From positions 248,001 through 312,000 of the forward strand of contig NZ_BAAAXV010000008.1 in NCBI RefSeq assembly GCF_039535785.1: a stretch of 64,000 nucleotides of DNA, read 5' to 3'. The notes below the pieces were generated by a model. That model was not told the DNA's origin and ran no database searches. It saw only the letters and a program-made list of their open reading frames with translations. The stretch comes from Nonomuraea helvata. Its GTDB lineage: Bacteria; Actinomycetota; Actinomycetes; Streptosporangiales; Streptosporangiaceae. Every line of letters begins with the position of its first letter. Positions within the stretch are counted from its first letter, which is position 1. Below, one piece after another: positions 15,035-23,793 of the stretch. The position numbers were made by a program, and so were the translations under genes.

Positions 15035-16465
15035 TCAGGTGCGGGAGGTGGCGGTCTCGTCGGCGGCTGCCGGCTGTGCCGTTCTGCGGGTACGGAGGGT
15101 CGCCGCCGCGAGCAGGGCGCCTGCGAGGGCGATGGCCGACGCTCCGATGAAGGCGGAGGAGAAGCCGCTGGTCAGCGCCGGCAGGTTGCCGAGTTGGGCG
15201 GCGCCGTTGGCGGCGGCGACGGCGGTCATGGCGGCCAGGCCGAGGGCGCTGCCCACCTGGTAGCTGGTGTTGACGATGCCGGAGGCGAGCCCGCCTTCCT
15301 CGGGGCGGGCGGAGGAGATGGCGGTGCCGAGGGAGGGGATGAAGGCCAGCGACATGCCGAGTGCGGCGACGAGGCTGGCGGGCAGGACGTCGGCGGTGAA
15401 GCTGCCGTCGGGGCTGATGAGTGAGAGCCAGGCCATGCCTGCGGCGAGCAGGATCAGGCCGGTGATGGTGGTCGTCTTGGGGCCGAACCGGTTGATGGCT
15501 CGGGGGGCGATGGTGATCATGCCGAGCATGATCAGGACGGTCATCGGCAGGAGGGCGGCGCCGCTGGGGAAGGCGCTGTAGCCGAGGACCTGCTGCAGGT
15601 AGAGGTTGAGGAAGAACCACATGGGGATCCAGGCCCCGCCGAGCAGGAGCTGGGTGAGGTTGGCGGCGGCCAGGTCGGGGGTGCGGAAGATGGACAGCCG
15701 CATCAGGGGCTCGCGGCGGCGGGCCTGGATGGCGACGAAGGCGCCGAGCAGGACGACGGCGGCGGCGAGCACGAGCCAGGTCTGGGGCGAGTCCCAGCCG
15801 ATCTCGGGTGCGCGGACGATGGCGTAGACGGCGGCGCCCAGGCCGGCGGTGACGGTGAGTGCGCCGGTGATGTCGATGGAGCCGCGCTGGGTCTGGGCGG
15901 CCGGCATGAGCGGGCCGGTGGTGAGCAGGGCGAGCAGGGCGATGGGGATGTTGATGTAGAAGACCCAGGGCCAGCTCAGGTACTCGGTGATGACGCCGCC
16001 GAGGAACACGCCTGCGGTGCCGCCCGCCGGTGCGGCGGCGCCGTACAGGGCGAGGGCCTTGGTGAGCTCTCTGGGGTCGTGGCCGAACAGCATCATCAGC
16101 AGGGTGAGGGCGGACGGGGCGATCAGGGCCGCGCCGACGCCCTGGACGGCGCGGCCGGTCAGCTCCACCCACACCTCGGGGGCGACGCCGGCGACCAGGG
16201 AGCCGGCGAGCAGGATCAGCCATCCGGCCGCGAACAGCCGGCGGGCGCCGAACAGATCGGACAGGCGTCCGCCGAGCAGCAGCAGCCCGCCGAAGGCGAC
16301 GACATAGGCGTTGAACACCCAGGACAGGCTCTCCTGGGTGAAGCCGAGGTCCTCCTGGATGCGGGGCAGGGCCACGCCGATGATCGACGTGTCCATGATG
16401 ACGATGAACTGGGCCAGGGCGATCAGGGCCAGGGCGGTCCATCGCCGTGGGGATGGTGCGGACAT
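15035..16465 (-). CDS. DHA2-type (EmrB/QacA) MFS drug exporter
   Basis: A 476-residue, 14-helix-type proton antiporter. It shows motif D1 (VIMDTSIIGVALPRIQEDL), motif A (GGRLSDLFGARR), motif C-like glycines in APAGGTAGVFLGGVITEYLS, and a typical short hydrophilic tail. ATG 16465 has GGAG six bases upstream; an in-frame TTG at 16477 would place that site inside the gene. A CsoR-like 17-bp box lies about 60 bp upstream. Substrate range cannot be predicted; DHA2 members export cationic drugs, dyes or own antibiotics. Confidence 0.88.
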   Translation of the reverse strand: MSAPSPRRWTALALIALAQFIVIMDTSIIGVALPRIQEDLGFTQESLSWVFNAYVVAFGGLLLLGGRLSDLFGARRLFAAGWLILLAGSLVAGVAPEVWVELTGRAVQGVGAALIAPSALTLLMMLFGHDPRELTKALALYGAAAPAGGTAGVFLGGVITEYLSWPWVFYINIPIALLALLTTGPLMPAAQTQRGSIDITGALTVTAGLGAAVYAIVRAPEIGWDSPQTWLVLAAAVVLLGAFVAIQARRREPLMRLSIFRTPDLAAANLTQLLLGGAWIPMWFFLNLYLQQVLGYSAFPSGAALLPMTVLIMLGMITIAPRAINRFGPKTTTITGLILLAAGMAWLSLISPDGSFTADVLPASLVAALGMSLAFIPSLGTAISSARPEEGGLASGIVNTSYQVGSALGLAAMTAVAAANGAAQLGNLPALTSGFSSAFIGASAIALAGALLAAATLRTRRTAQPAAADETATSRT

Positions 16466-16523
16466 GAGGGTCTCCAAGTTCGACTCATATACCTGGGTGG
16501 GGTACCCGAACGAGGCTTAATAA

Positions 16524-16540
16524 ATACCATGGGGGGGTAT
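16524..16540. promoter_or_regulatory. CsoR-like 17-bp box upstream of the DHA2 exporter
   Basis: ATACCATGGGGGGGTAT: same ATAC-N9-GTAT layout with a G tract as the boxes at 13101 and 24368. It lies 58 bp upstream of the exporter start. Confidence 0.45.
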
Positions 16541-16601
16541 CTGTCAAGCGGCTTGGTGCCTCGACCTCCTGCCCGGCGTCGGCGCCTGCCGGCCCTTCCA
16601 T

Positions 16602-16639
16602 GCGAATGGCTCCGAGCCGATCGGCTCGGAGCCATTCGC
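16602..16639 (-). terminator. 38-bp perfect palindrome, terminator of the methyltransferase remnant
   Basis: Two exact 19-bp arms meet without a spacer at 16620/16621, starting GCGAATGGCTCC. It lies nine bases past the stop of the broken methyltransferase. A hairpin with a tiny loop is expected; it also insulates the exporter promoter region. Confidence 0.65.
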
Positions 16640-16648
16640 CGTGCTGGT

Positions 16649-17010
16649 TCAACGGCGATGCAGCGTGAACCAGGACGTGGGTACGCGATTGGTGCCAGGG
16701 GTGACGTCGGTGAGTTCCCAGCCGGTGAAGCGGCTGCGGAGTTCGTCGGCGGTGACGCCGGTGAAGCCGTCGTCGAACGCTTCCGGGCCGTACCCGAACA
16801 TCAGCAGCCGGGCACCGGGAGTGGCCCGGGAGGCAACGCGTACGGCCCCTCGACCGCGGCGACGAGCTCGGGAGCCGGGATGCCGCTGTCCCACGGCGGC
16901 TTGCCGGACAGGTAGTAGGCCTGCAGCGTGCGCTTGACGGCGAGCTCGCGGCCGTGTTCGGAGCGCCCTCCCAGGCTGCTGAGCCGCCAGGTGATCTGAG
17001 CCAGCTTCAT
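16649..17010 (-). pseudogene. SAM-dependent methyltransferase, core deleted
   Basis: The N-terminal part (from ATG 17010) reads LQAYYLSGKPPWDSGIPAPE and ELVAAVEGPYALPPG, as in class I methyltransferases with a PPWDxGxPxPxL motif just ahead of the SAM-binding GxGxG. At about 16825 it shifts frame and continues GARLLMFGYGPEAFDDGFTG to the natural C-terminus (TPGTNRVPTSWFTLHRR). The Rossmann core, including the SAM site, is gone. The CCCGGG/CCCGG sequence at the joint could be the microhomology used. It is divergent from a TetR gene, probably its former regulator. Confidence 0.75.
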
Positions 17011-17039
17011 CTCGTCCTCCGGAACTATTTAGAGTTTAT

Positions 17040-17062
17040 CTCTAGATATCAACTCTAGATAT
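17040..17062. promoter_or_regulatory. Candidate TetR operator, two CTCTAGATAT repeats
   Basis: CTCTAGATAT occurs twice with a 13-bp period (17040-17049, 17053-17062) between the divergent methyltransferase remnant and the TetR gene. Each copy holds the palindrome TCTAGA. It is an AT-rich island in GC-rich DNA and lies 12 bp ahead of the TetR start. Confidence 0.5.
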
Positions 17063-17073
17063 AGACTTGAGCT

Positions 17074-17712
17074 GTGAGCACTGTCAAGCGGCTGGACAAG
17101 CGGACCGAACGATCCCGACAGACCCGCGCGAAGATCGTCGCGGCGGCGCGGGAGCTGTTCCTCGAGCATGGATATGGGGCCACGAACCTCCAGGACGTCG
17201 CCGACCGGGCCGGCGTCGCCGTGCAGACGATCTATTTCGTCTTCCGCAACAAGCGCGCGCTGCTGAAGGAACTGGTCGACACCACCATCGCCGGTGACGA
17301 CGAGCCGATCGCCACCATGGACCGTCCCTGGTTCCGCGAGGCGTGCGCGGCGGCGACGGCTGCGGACCAGCTGCGGCAGCACGTGCACGGCACCAGGCTG
17401 ATCCTCGACCGGGTCGCCCCCATCGCGAAACTCCTCGAGACCGCCGCCGCCAACGATCCCGAGATCGCCACGATGTGGCCGACCGGTGAGGATCCGCGCT
17501 TCACGGTGCAGACGGCCGCCGCGCAGGCCCTGGTCGCCAAGCCCGGCGCCCGCCCCGGGCTGTCCGCCGCGATGGCGGCCGACCTGCTGTACTGCCTGCT
17601 CAGCCCCGACCTGTACCTCGTCTTCGTCCGCGACCGCGGCTGGTCGCCGGTCGAGTGGGAAGCCTGGGCGTACGGAACCCTGCACACCCAGCTGTGCGAG
17701 GGGGTGGGCTGA
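17074..17712 (+). CDS. TetR-family regulator
   Basis: A 212-residue regulator. HTH: AARELFLEHGYGATNLQDVA, then DRAGVAVQTIYFVFRNKRAL. The C-terminal half has a helical pocket with aromatic residues and a tail (EWEAWAYGTLHTQL) typical of TetR proteins controlling oxidoreductases or methyltransferases. The GTG at 17074 is the first start; no strong ribosome site is seen. Its likely target, the divergent methyltransferase, is broken, so it may now be an orphan that regulates only itself. Confidence 0.85.
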   Translation: MSTVKRLDKRTERSRQTRAKIVAAARELFLEHGYGATNLQDVADRAGVAVQTIYFVFRNKRALLKELVDTTIAGDDEPIATMDRPWFREACAAATAADQLRQHVHGTRLILDRVAPIAKLLETAAANDPEIATMWPTGEDPRFTVQTAAAQALVAKPGARPGLSAAMAADLLYCLLSPDLYLVFVRDRGWSPVEWEAWAYGTLHTQLCEGVG

Positions 17713-17813
17713 GCCGGTTCCTGCGGCGCCGCGCTATCTACTATGTCTTTGCGTGGAAGGCCCGACGTAATGGCAGAACTCCGGCCGGTCCTTGGCAGGA
17801 TGCTACGAGGCTA

Positions 17814-17833
17814 GTTAGTACACTGCTGCTAAC
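17814..17833. promoter_or_regulatory. Spaced inverted repeat upstream of the DUF6153-DUF305 pair
   Basis: GTTAG and CTAAC flank a 10-bp spacer (GTTAGTACACTGCTGCTAAC), 27 bp before the DUF6153-like start. It could be an operator; arms are short. Confidence 0.3.
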
Positions 17834-17860
17834 GATGTGCCGATTGTCCAGGGAGGGCCG

Positions 17861-18271
17861 GTGGGGGTTGCGCGGCGACGCCTCGTGCTGCGAGTCGCGC
17901 GCGCGTTCCTGCTCGTCGTCCTCGCTATGGGCGTGTACGGCATGCACACCCTGGGCCACGTCCACGGCCGGCACAGCCGCCCCTCGTCCGACGCGCACGG
18001 GATGAGCGTCGGGGAGGAACCCCTTCTTGTCGTCCCGGCGGGGCTCCGGGCGTTCGTTCCCGAGCATGAGATGCCGGGGCTCGACCCGACCAGCGTATGC
18101 CTGGCGATACTGACGTCGTTCCTGGTCATGCTGCTGATGGCGGCCTGGGCCAGAGTGGGGCGGTCGACGTATGACGGCGTCGGAGGCCCCCCGCCCGTGC
18201 GGCAGGTGGCCAGGCCGCCGCCGAAGCCCACGTCTGTGAGGCTGGCCGGTCTCTCGATGCTGCGCATATAG
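17861..18271 (+). CDS. DUF6153-family small membrane protein
   Basis: A 136-residue protein with two hydrophobic segments (VARAFLLVVLAMGVYGMHTL and ILTSFLVMLLMAAWARVG), a His-rich linker between them (GHVHGRHS, EHEM), the family's DPTSVCLAILTS motif with one cysteine, and the end RLAGLSMLRI. This matches DUF6153. GTG 17861 is chosen because GGGAGGG precedes it; GTG 17837 is in frame but lacks a site. The DUF305 lipoprotein gene follows by 70 bp, a recurrent pairing near copper genes in actinomycetes, so envelope metal handling is plausible but not shown. Confidence 0.75.
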   Translation: MGVARRRLVLRVARAFLLVVLAMGVYGMHTLGHVHGRHSRPSSDAHGMSVGEEPLLVVPAGLRAFVPEHEMPGLDPTSVCLAILTSFLVMLLMAAWARVGRSTYDGVGGPPPVRQVARPPPKPTSVRLAGLSMLRI

Positions 18272-18341
18272 GCCGATGACCGCGCGGACGACGGTCCGCG
18301 ATCAGGCCGACAGTTCCCACACATCGAGAGAACGATCAACC

Positions 18342-18947
18342 ATGCGTATCAACCGCACGATGTCCTTCACCGTCGCCGCCGGCACGCTCGCCCTGCTGAC
18401 CGCCTGCGGCGGCAACGGCGACTCCATGGCCGCGCACGAGGGGATGAGCAGCGCGAGCGCGCCTGCCGCCACCACCGCGAGCGCGCAGCCGTCGAGCACC
18501 TTCAACGACGCGGACGTCATGTTCGCGCAGATGATGATCCCGCACCACGAGCAGGCGGTCGAGATGGCCGAGCTGGCCCCGACGCGCGCGAGCGACCCGG
18601 AGATCAAGGAGCTCGCGGCGAAGATCAAGGCGGCTCAGGACCCGGAGATCCAGACAATGAAAGGCTGGCTGGCCGAGTGGGGCAAGCCCGCTGAGTCGGG
18701 CATGGGGCACAGCATGCCGGGCCTCATGTCTGAGGAGGACATGAAGAAGCTCGATGCCGCCAAGGGCAAGGAGTTCGACAAGCTGTTCGCCAAGCAGATG
18801 ATCGCCCACCACGACGGCGCGATCGAGATGGCCGGGACCGAGCAGGCCAACGGCTCGAACCCGCAGGCCAAGGAGCTGGCCAAGGCGATCGAGTCCACCC
18901 AGCGGACCGAGGTGGAGCAGTTGCAGAAGATCCTCGACCGGCTCTGA
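18342..18947 (+). CDS. DUF305 lipoprotein
   Basis: A 201-residue exported protein. The signal peptide ends in a lipobox (ALLTACGGN), so it should be anchored outside the membrane. Two copies of the DUF305 metal motif are present: FAQMMIPHHEQAVEMAELAP and AKQMIAHHDGAIEMAGTEQA. DUF305 proteins fold as ferritin-like helical bundles and some bind copper; that role is family knowledge, not shown here. Methionines and histidines are enriched (GMGHSMPGLMSEEDM). Start ATG 18342 has GAGAG upstream. Confidence 0.88.
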   Translation: MRINRTMSFTVAAGTLALLTACGGNGDSMAAHEGMSSASAPAATTASAQPSSTFNDADVMFAQMMIPHHEQAVEMAELAPTRASDPEIKELAAKIKAAQDPEIQTMKGWLAEWGKPAESGMGHSMPGLMSEEDMKKLDAAKGKEFDKLFAKQMIAHHDGAIEMAGTEQANGSNPQAKELAKAIESTQRTEVEQLQKILDRL

Positions 18948-18952
18948 TGTCA

Positions 18953-18987
18953 GGTCCGCCCGGGCGCGACGCGCGCCCGGGCGGACC
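18953..18987. terminator. Strong bidirectional terminator
   Basis: A perfect 16-bp stem (arm GGTCCGCCCGGGCGCG) with a 3-nt loop ACG lies between the convergent DUF305 and MFS genes. Confidence 0.8.
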
Positions 18988-19011
18988 TGGATCGTCCAGG
19001 TGGATGACGGC

Positions 19012-20415
19012 TCAGTGGCCGTGGCCCACGAAGGCGGCCGCCGGTCTGCCCTTCGGCACCAGGACGAGCGAGATGACGGCCGCGGCGCCCGCCGCCACCG
19101 CGCAGAGCGTCAGCCCCGAGGTGAACCCGCCGATTCCCGCCGCACCGGCTGCCACATTGGGGGCCAGGCTGGCGGCCGCCACCGTGGAGACGACGGCCAC
19201 CCCGATGGAGCCGCCCAGTTCGTGGAAGGTGTTGATCACGCCCGAGGCGACGCCGGTCTCCCCGTGCGGGACGTTGGCCATGGTCGTCGTGGTGGCGGTG
19301 ACGAACGCCGGGCCGATGCCGAACGCCGCGATGACGAAGCCGGGCAGCAGGGTGGTGTAGGCGCTCGTCTCCGGTGAGATCCGCGTCATGAGCGCAGCCC
19401 CCACGGCGGTCAGCACGAAGGCCGCGACCGCGATCGGCCTGCCGCCGACCTTCCCGATCAGGTGGCCGCCGAGGTGGGCGCCGAGGGTGATGGCGATGGC
19501 GACCGGCAGGAACGTCAGCCCGGTCCGCAGGGCGCTGAAGCCGAGGACGTGCTGGAGGTAGAGCGAGCTGAGGAAGAACAGTCCCAGCATGAGACCGGTG
19601 GCCAGCAGCATGACGAAGGTGCCGGAGATCACCGGGCGGCGGGCGAGGGTCTCCGCCCTCATCAAGGGATTGCGGGCGGTGCGCTCGATCAGCACGAACC
19701 CTCCGTAGATCACCACCGCCCCGAGCAGCGGGACGAGCGTGGCCCAGGCGCTCCAGCCGGCGTCTCCCGCGGTGACGAGGCCGTAGATGAGCAGGGCGGT
19801 GGCCAGGGTGACGGAGAGCGCGCCCGGTATGTCCAGCCGCTGCCGCTTCCCGTGTGGGCTGCCGGCGTCGACGAGGGACGGAATGGCCACGAGCAGGATC
19901 ACGCCGATGGGGACGTTCACGAAGAAGACCCACTTCCAGCCGGGGCCCGCGGTGAGGACGCCGCCCAGCAGCACGCCGAGGGCCGCCCCGGTGCCGCCGA
20001 TGGCCGCCCACACGCCCAGCGCGCGATTGCGTCGCTCGCCTTCGAACGTGGTGGTGATGAGGGCGAGCGCGGAGGGGGAGAGCAGCGCGGCGCCGACGCC
20101 TTGCAGCGCCCTGCCCGCCACCAGCAGCGATCCGGTCGTGGCCAGCCCGCACAGCAGCGACGCGAGGCTGAAGAGGGCCAGCCCCGCCGGCATCGTCCGC
20201 CGGGCGCCGACCGCGTCGGCCAGCCTGCCGCCCAGCACCATGAGCCCGCCGAAACAGAGCGTGTAGGCGGTCACGACCCAGGTGAGCGCCTCGCGGGTGA
20301 GCGCCAGGTCGGTGCCGATCGTGGGCAGCGCGACCTGGACCACGGTGATGTCGATGATCAACATGAACTGCGCCAGGCAGAGCAGGACCAGTACGGCCCA
20401 GCCTTTGTCCTTCAT
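19012..20415 (-). CDS. DHA2-type MFS exporter
   Basis: A 467-residue 14-helix drug:proton antiporter. Motif D1 is IDITVVQVALPTIGTDL, motif A is GGRLADAVGARR, and GGTGAALGVLLGGVLTAGPG is motif C-like. It ends in GHGH. It is similar in plan to the exporter at 15035. It lies 79 bp downstream of the molybdenum oxidoreductase operon on the same strand. The gap holds an AT-rich start region and a degenerate CsoR-like box (20460-20476, ATAC-N9-GTTC), so it probably has its own promoter. Confidence 0.87.
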   Translation of the reverse strand: MKDKGWAVLVLLCLAQFMLIIDITVVQVALPTIGTDLALTREALTWVVTAYTLCFGGLMVLGGRLADAVGARRTMPAGLALFSLASLLCGLATTGSLLVAGRALQGVGAALLSPSALALITTTFEGERRNRALGVWAAIGGTGAALGVLLGGVLTAGPGWKWVFFVNVPIGVILLVAIPSLVDAGSPHGKRQRLDIPGALSVTLATALLIYGLVTAGDAGWSAWATLVPLLGAVVIYGGFVLIERTARNPLMRAETLARRPVISGTFVMLLATGLMLGLFFLSSLYLQHVLGFSALRTGLTFLPVAIAITLGAHLGGHLIGKVGGRPIAVAAFVLTAVGAALMTRISPETSAYTTLLPGFVIAAFGIGPAFVTATTTTMANVPHGETGVASGVINTFHELGGSIGVAVVSTVAAASLAPNVAAGAAGIGGFTSGLTLCAVAAGAAAVISLVLVPKGRPAAAFVGHGH

Positions 20416-20459
20416 GCGTCCTCCATAACTTGAACATTGATGTACGGCTTAATGGAACC

Positions 20460-20476
20460 ATACCGGCGTAGGGTTC
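20460..20476. promoter_or_regulatory. Degenerate CsoR-like box upstream of the MFS exporter
   Basis: ATACCGGCGTAGGGTTC keeps the left ATAC, the 17-bp length and a GGG tract of the boxes at 13101, 16524 and 24368, but the right half is GTTC. CCGGC/GCCGG arms around it could also form a hairpin ending the upstream operon. Confidence 0.25.
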
Positions 20477-20494
20477 CGATATGCCGGGTAGGGG

Positions 20495-22792
20495 TTAGAG
20501 CTGGAGCAGTTTGTCCGGGGTGATGGGCAGGTCGCGCACCCTCTTGCCGGTGGCGTGGTAGATCGCGTTGGCGATGGCCGCCGCCACGCCCACGATGCCC
20601 AGCTCGCCGATGCCCTTGGCGCCGAGCGGCGTCTGCGGGTCGGGCAGGTCCACGAAACGGACCTCGATGTCCGGGACGTCGGCGTGCGTGGGGATGTGAT
20701 ACTCGGCCAGGCCGGCGTTGACGATCCGGCCTGAGCGCTCGTCGAGCAGTGTCTCTTCCATCAGCGCCATGCCGATGCCCTGGATGATGCCGCCGCGCAT
20801 CTGGCTCGCGGCCTGCTTCGGCGAGACGATGCGACCGCCGTCGAACGCGCCGACCCAGCGTGAGACCCGTACCTCGCCGGTGTCCTCGTCGACCCGCACC
20901 TCCGCGAAGTGCGCGCCGTAGGTGCTGGTGCCTCGCTTGATCGTCTGGAACGGCAGCGCCGACCTGCCCGTCACCTCCACATGGTCGCGTCCGGCCCGCT
21001 CCAGAATCCGCCGGTACGTCTCCCCGCGACCGTCCCGGGTGAAGAGCCCCTCGTCACGCGTCTCCACCTCCTCGGCTCTGCGCCCGGCCAGTGGTGTGTC
21101 CTCGGCGAGCTTGAGCAGTTCGCGTACCAGCTCGTCGCGGGCCGACCAGATGGCCGAGGCGAGGGTGGTCGTGGCGGCCGAGGCTCCGGGGATGCGGGTC
21201 TTGGCCACGTCGGAGTCGCCGTGCAGGAAGCGGATCCTGTGCATGGGGACGCCGAGTCGCTGGGCCGCGGCCTGGGTCTGGGCGGTTGAGGTGCCGGCGC
21301 CGAGCTCGTTCGTGCTGCTGTGGATGGTGACGGTGCCGTCGGCGGAGAGCCGGAGCTTGACCGCGGCGACGAGTACGGCGTCTGGGTTGATGGCGGCGGC
21401 CATGCCCTGTCCGACGAGCCAGTGCCCGTCGCGGGTCGCGCTCGGCGTGGGGGCGCGCTCGCCCCAGCGGAACGCCTCCGCGCCGAGCGCGTATGCCTCG
21501 CGCAGGTGACGGCTGGTGAAGCGGCGGCCGGAGATCGGGTCGCGGCCGGGTTCGTTGCGCAGGCGTAGCTCGAGCGGGTCGAGGCCGAGTTCCCAGGCGA
21601 GCTCGTCCATGGCCGACTCCAGCGCGAACGACCCCGGGGTCACGCCCGGGCCGCGGAAGAAGGCGTTCTGGATGCGGTCCACCCGTACGACCCGCTGGTG
21701 CGCGGCGATGTTGGGGCACGCGTACAGGTGCCGGGAGGAGGCGATCGCGGCCTCGGCGAACTCGTCCGTCGTGCAGGTGGCCAGGGCGTCGTGCACGATG
21801 GCGGTCAGGCGTCCCCGCTCGTCCGCGCCCAGCGCGATGCTGCTGCGGGTGGGCGCCCGGCCGCCGGTCATGTGGAACGTGTTCGTACGTGACAGCACGA
21901 GCTTGACCGGGCGGCCCGCCAGTCTGGCGGCGGCCACGGTGAGCGCCACGTGCGGCCAGGCGGGCGTCTTGCCGCCGAAGCCGCCGCCTATGTAGGGCGC
22001 CAGCACGTGGACCCGGCGCAGCGGCAGGCCGAACTTCTTGGCCAGCATCTCCTTGACCCCGTAGGGGTACTGCGCGGTGTCGTGGACGGTGAGTTCGTCG
22101 CCGTCCCAGGCGGCCACGGTGGCGTGGGGTTCCAGCGCGTTGTGGTACTCGAGCGGGGTGGTGTAGACGCCTCGCACGGTGACGGCCGCGTCGGCCAGCC
22201 CCGCGCGCACGTCGCCGACCACGGTCTTCGACTCCTCCAGTACGGAGTGTGCCGGCGTGTAGGCCCCCTCGTCCGTCATCGACAGCCGTGCGGGCTCGTG
22301 GGCGTACTCGACCTTGACGAGCCGGGCCGCGTGCTCCGCCTGCTCCTGCGTCTCGGCCACGACGACGGCGACCGGCTGGCCGTGCCAGAAGACCCGGTCC
22401 GTGTTCATGATCGGCAGGCTCATGGCGGCAGCGGCGACCGGGCCTTTGAGCGTGGCGTACGCGCCGGTGGGCTTCATCGGCGGCGCGTTCTCATGGGTCA
22501 TCACCAGCACCACGCCGGGTGCCGCGAGCGCCCGGGAGGAGTCGACGGCGGTGATGCGGCCCTTGGCGATCGCGCTGGGCACGGGGACGGCGTAGGCGAG
22601 CCGGGCGAGGGCGTGGTCGGCGGTGTACCGGATGCCGCCCGACACCTTCGCCGGACCGTCGAGCCGGTCGACGTCGCGGCCGATCTCGCCGGTCCGGGCG
22701 GACAGCGGGTCGTGGCGGCCGTCGGGCAGGAGTCTGGCCACCTTGCCCATGGCTCGCGTGGCGAGGCTGAAACAGCGTGCGGCGACGTTCAT
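20495..22792 (-). CDS. Molybdopterin-binding subunit of aldehyde oxidoreductase (PaoC-like)
   Basis: The 765-residue large catalytic subunit of the xanthine oxidase family. It starts with GEIGRDVDRLDGPAKVSGGI, the fold seen at the N-terminus of PaoC/YagR. Further motifs are APYIGGGFGGKTPAWPHVAL (molybdopterin loop), FFRGPGVTPGSFALESAMDE (moco-binding, arginine-containing) and the catalytic glutamate in PLGAKGIGELGIVGVAAA. It lacks iron-sulfur and FAD domains, which are separate genes upstream, overlapping by ATGA at 22789-22792. It oxidises aldehydes to acids or hydroxylates heterocycles; substrate is not readable. No Tat signal is visible, whereas E. coli PaoABC is exported through a Tat signal on PaoA. 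Confidence 0.88.
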   Translation of the reverse strand: MNVAARCFSLATRAMGKVARLLPDGRHDPLSARTGEIGRDVDRLDGPAKVSGGIRYTADHALARLAYAVPVPSAIAKGRITAVDSSRALAAPGVVLVMTHENAPPMKPTGAYATLKGPVAAAAMSLPIMNTDRVFWHGQPVAVVVAETQEQAEHAARLVKVEYAHEPARLSMTDEGAYTPAHSVLEESKTVVGDVRAGLADAAVTVRGVYTTPLEYHNALEPHATVAAWDGDELTVHDTAQYPYGVKEMLAKKFGLPLRRVHVLAPYIGGGFGGKTPAWPHVALTVAAARLAGRPVKLVLSRTNTFHMTGGRAPTRSSIALGADERGRLTAIVHDALATCTTDEFAEAAIASSRHLYACPNIAAHQRVVRVDRIQNAFFRGPGVTPGSFALESAMDELAWELGLDPLELRLRNEPGRDPISGRRFTSRHLREAYALGAEAFRWGERAPTPSATRDGHWLVGQGMAAAINPDAVLVAAVKLRLSADGTVTIHSSTNELGAGTSTAQTQAAAQRLGVPMHRIRFLHGDSDVAKTRIPGASAATTTLASAIWSARDELVRELLKLAEDTPLAGRRAEEVETRDEGLFTRDGRGETYRRILERAGRDHVEVTGRSALPFQTIKRGTSTYGAHFAEVRVDEDTGEVRVSRWVGAFDGGRIVSPKQAASQMRGGIIQGIGMALMEETLLDERSGRIVNAGLAEYHIPTHADVPDIEVRFVDLPDPQTPLGAKGIGELGIVGVAAAIANAIYHATGKRVRDLPITPDKLLQL

Positions 22793-23793
22793 GAGCGACC
22801 TGCCAGTTCGATGAGGGTACGCCGGACCAGCCGCCGGGCCAGTTCGACTTTGAACGCGTTGTGCTCCAGCGGGGCCGCTCCGGCGACCGCCTCCTCGGCG
22901 GCCCGCCCGAACGCCTCGCCCGCCGCCGCCTCGCCCGCCGCCGCCTCGCCCGTCGCCGCGCCGACCAGGAGCTCCTCGGCCGCGTACGCGCGCCACGGCC
23001 TGGGCGCCACCCCGCCGAGCGCGATACGTGCCCTGGCGATCCGGCCGTTCTCGACCCTCAGTGACGCGGCGACGCTCACCAGCGCGAACGCGTAGCTGGC
23101 CCGGTCCCTGACCTTGACGTAGTCGCCGGGGCCCGGCTGCTCCGGCGGCAGGTCCACGCTTGTGACGAGTTCGCCTTCGCGCAGCACCGTCTCCATGTGC
23201 GGTGTCTCGCCGGGCAGGCGGTGGAAGTCGGTGATCGGCACGCTCCGTTCGCCGTCCTGGCCGGTGAGGTTGACGGTCGCGTCGAGCGCTGCCAGCGCCA
23301 CGCACATGTCGGACGGATGCACGGCGACACAGCTCGGGCTTGCCCCGAGGACGGCATGCGTGCGGTTGAACCCGTCGAGCGCAGCACACCCCGCGCCGGG
23401 GGCCCGCTTGTTGCAGGCGGCGTGGAGATCGTAGAAGTAGCGGCAGCGCGTCCGCTGCAGGAGGTTCCCGCCGACCGTCGCCCGGTTGCGCAGCTGCGGC
23501 GAGGCCCCTTTCAGCAGCGCCCGCGCGAGTACGGGATAGCGCCTGCGGACCCGGTCGTCGGCGGCGACCTGCGAGTTGCTGGCCAGCGCCCCCAGGCGGA
23601 GCCCGCCGTCCGGCAGGTCCTCGACGGCGGACAGCGGCAGACGCGAGATGTCCACGACCAGCTCGGGCGTCTCCACCTCCTCCCGCATGAGGTCGAACAG
23701 GTTCGTCGCGCCGGCCAGGTACCTCATCTGAGGTCCCGCCAGCCGGACCGCTCCGGACACGTCCGCCGCGCGGACGTAGGCGAACTCCCTCAT
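22789..23793 (-). CDS. FAD and 4Fe-4S subunit of aldehyde oxidoreductase (PaoB-like)
   Basis: A 334-residue medium subunit. FAD-binding loops are RYLAGATNLFDLMREEV and ASPQLRNRATVGGNLLQRTR. The insert RCRYFYD...ACNKRAPGAGCAAL matches the extra 4Fe-4S site of PaoB/YagS-type subunits, which ordinary CoxM-like subunits lack. A low-complexity GEAAA triple repeat lies near residue 290. Both ends overlap neighbours by ATGA, so the three subunits are co-translated. Confidence 0.88.
   Translation of the reverse strand: MREFAYVRAADVSGAVRLAGPQMRYLAGATNLFDLMREEVETPELVVDISRLPLSAVEDLPDGGLRLGALASNSQVAADDRVRRRYPVLARALLKGASPQLRNRATVGGNLLQRTRCRYFYDLHAACNKRAPGAGCAALDGFNRTHAVLGASPSCVAVHPSDMCVALAALDATVNLTGQDGERSVPITDFHRLPGETPHMETVLREGELVTSVDLPPEQPGPGDYVKVRDRASYAFALVSVAASLRVENGRIARARIALGGVAPRPWRAYAAEELLVGAATGEAAAGEAAAGEAFGRAAEEAVAGAAPLEHNAFKVELARRLVRRTLIELAGRS

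Noticed and set aside
22905..22975. 15-bp GCC-rich tandem repeats
   Set aside because: They encode GEAAA units in the FAD subunit; a coding low-complexity stretch, with no sign of a regulatory role.
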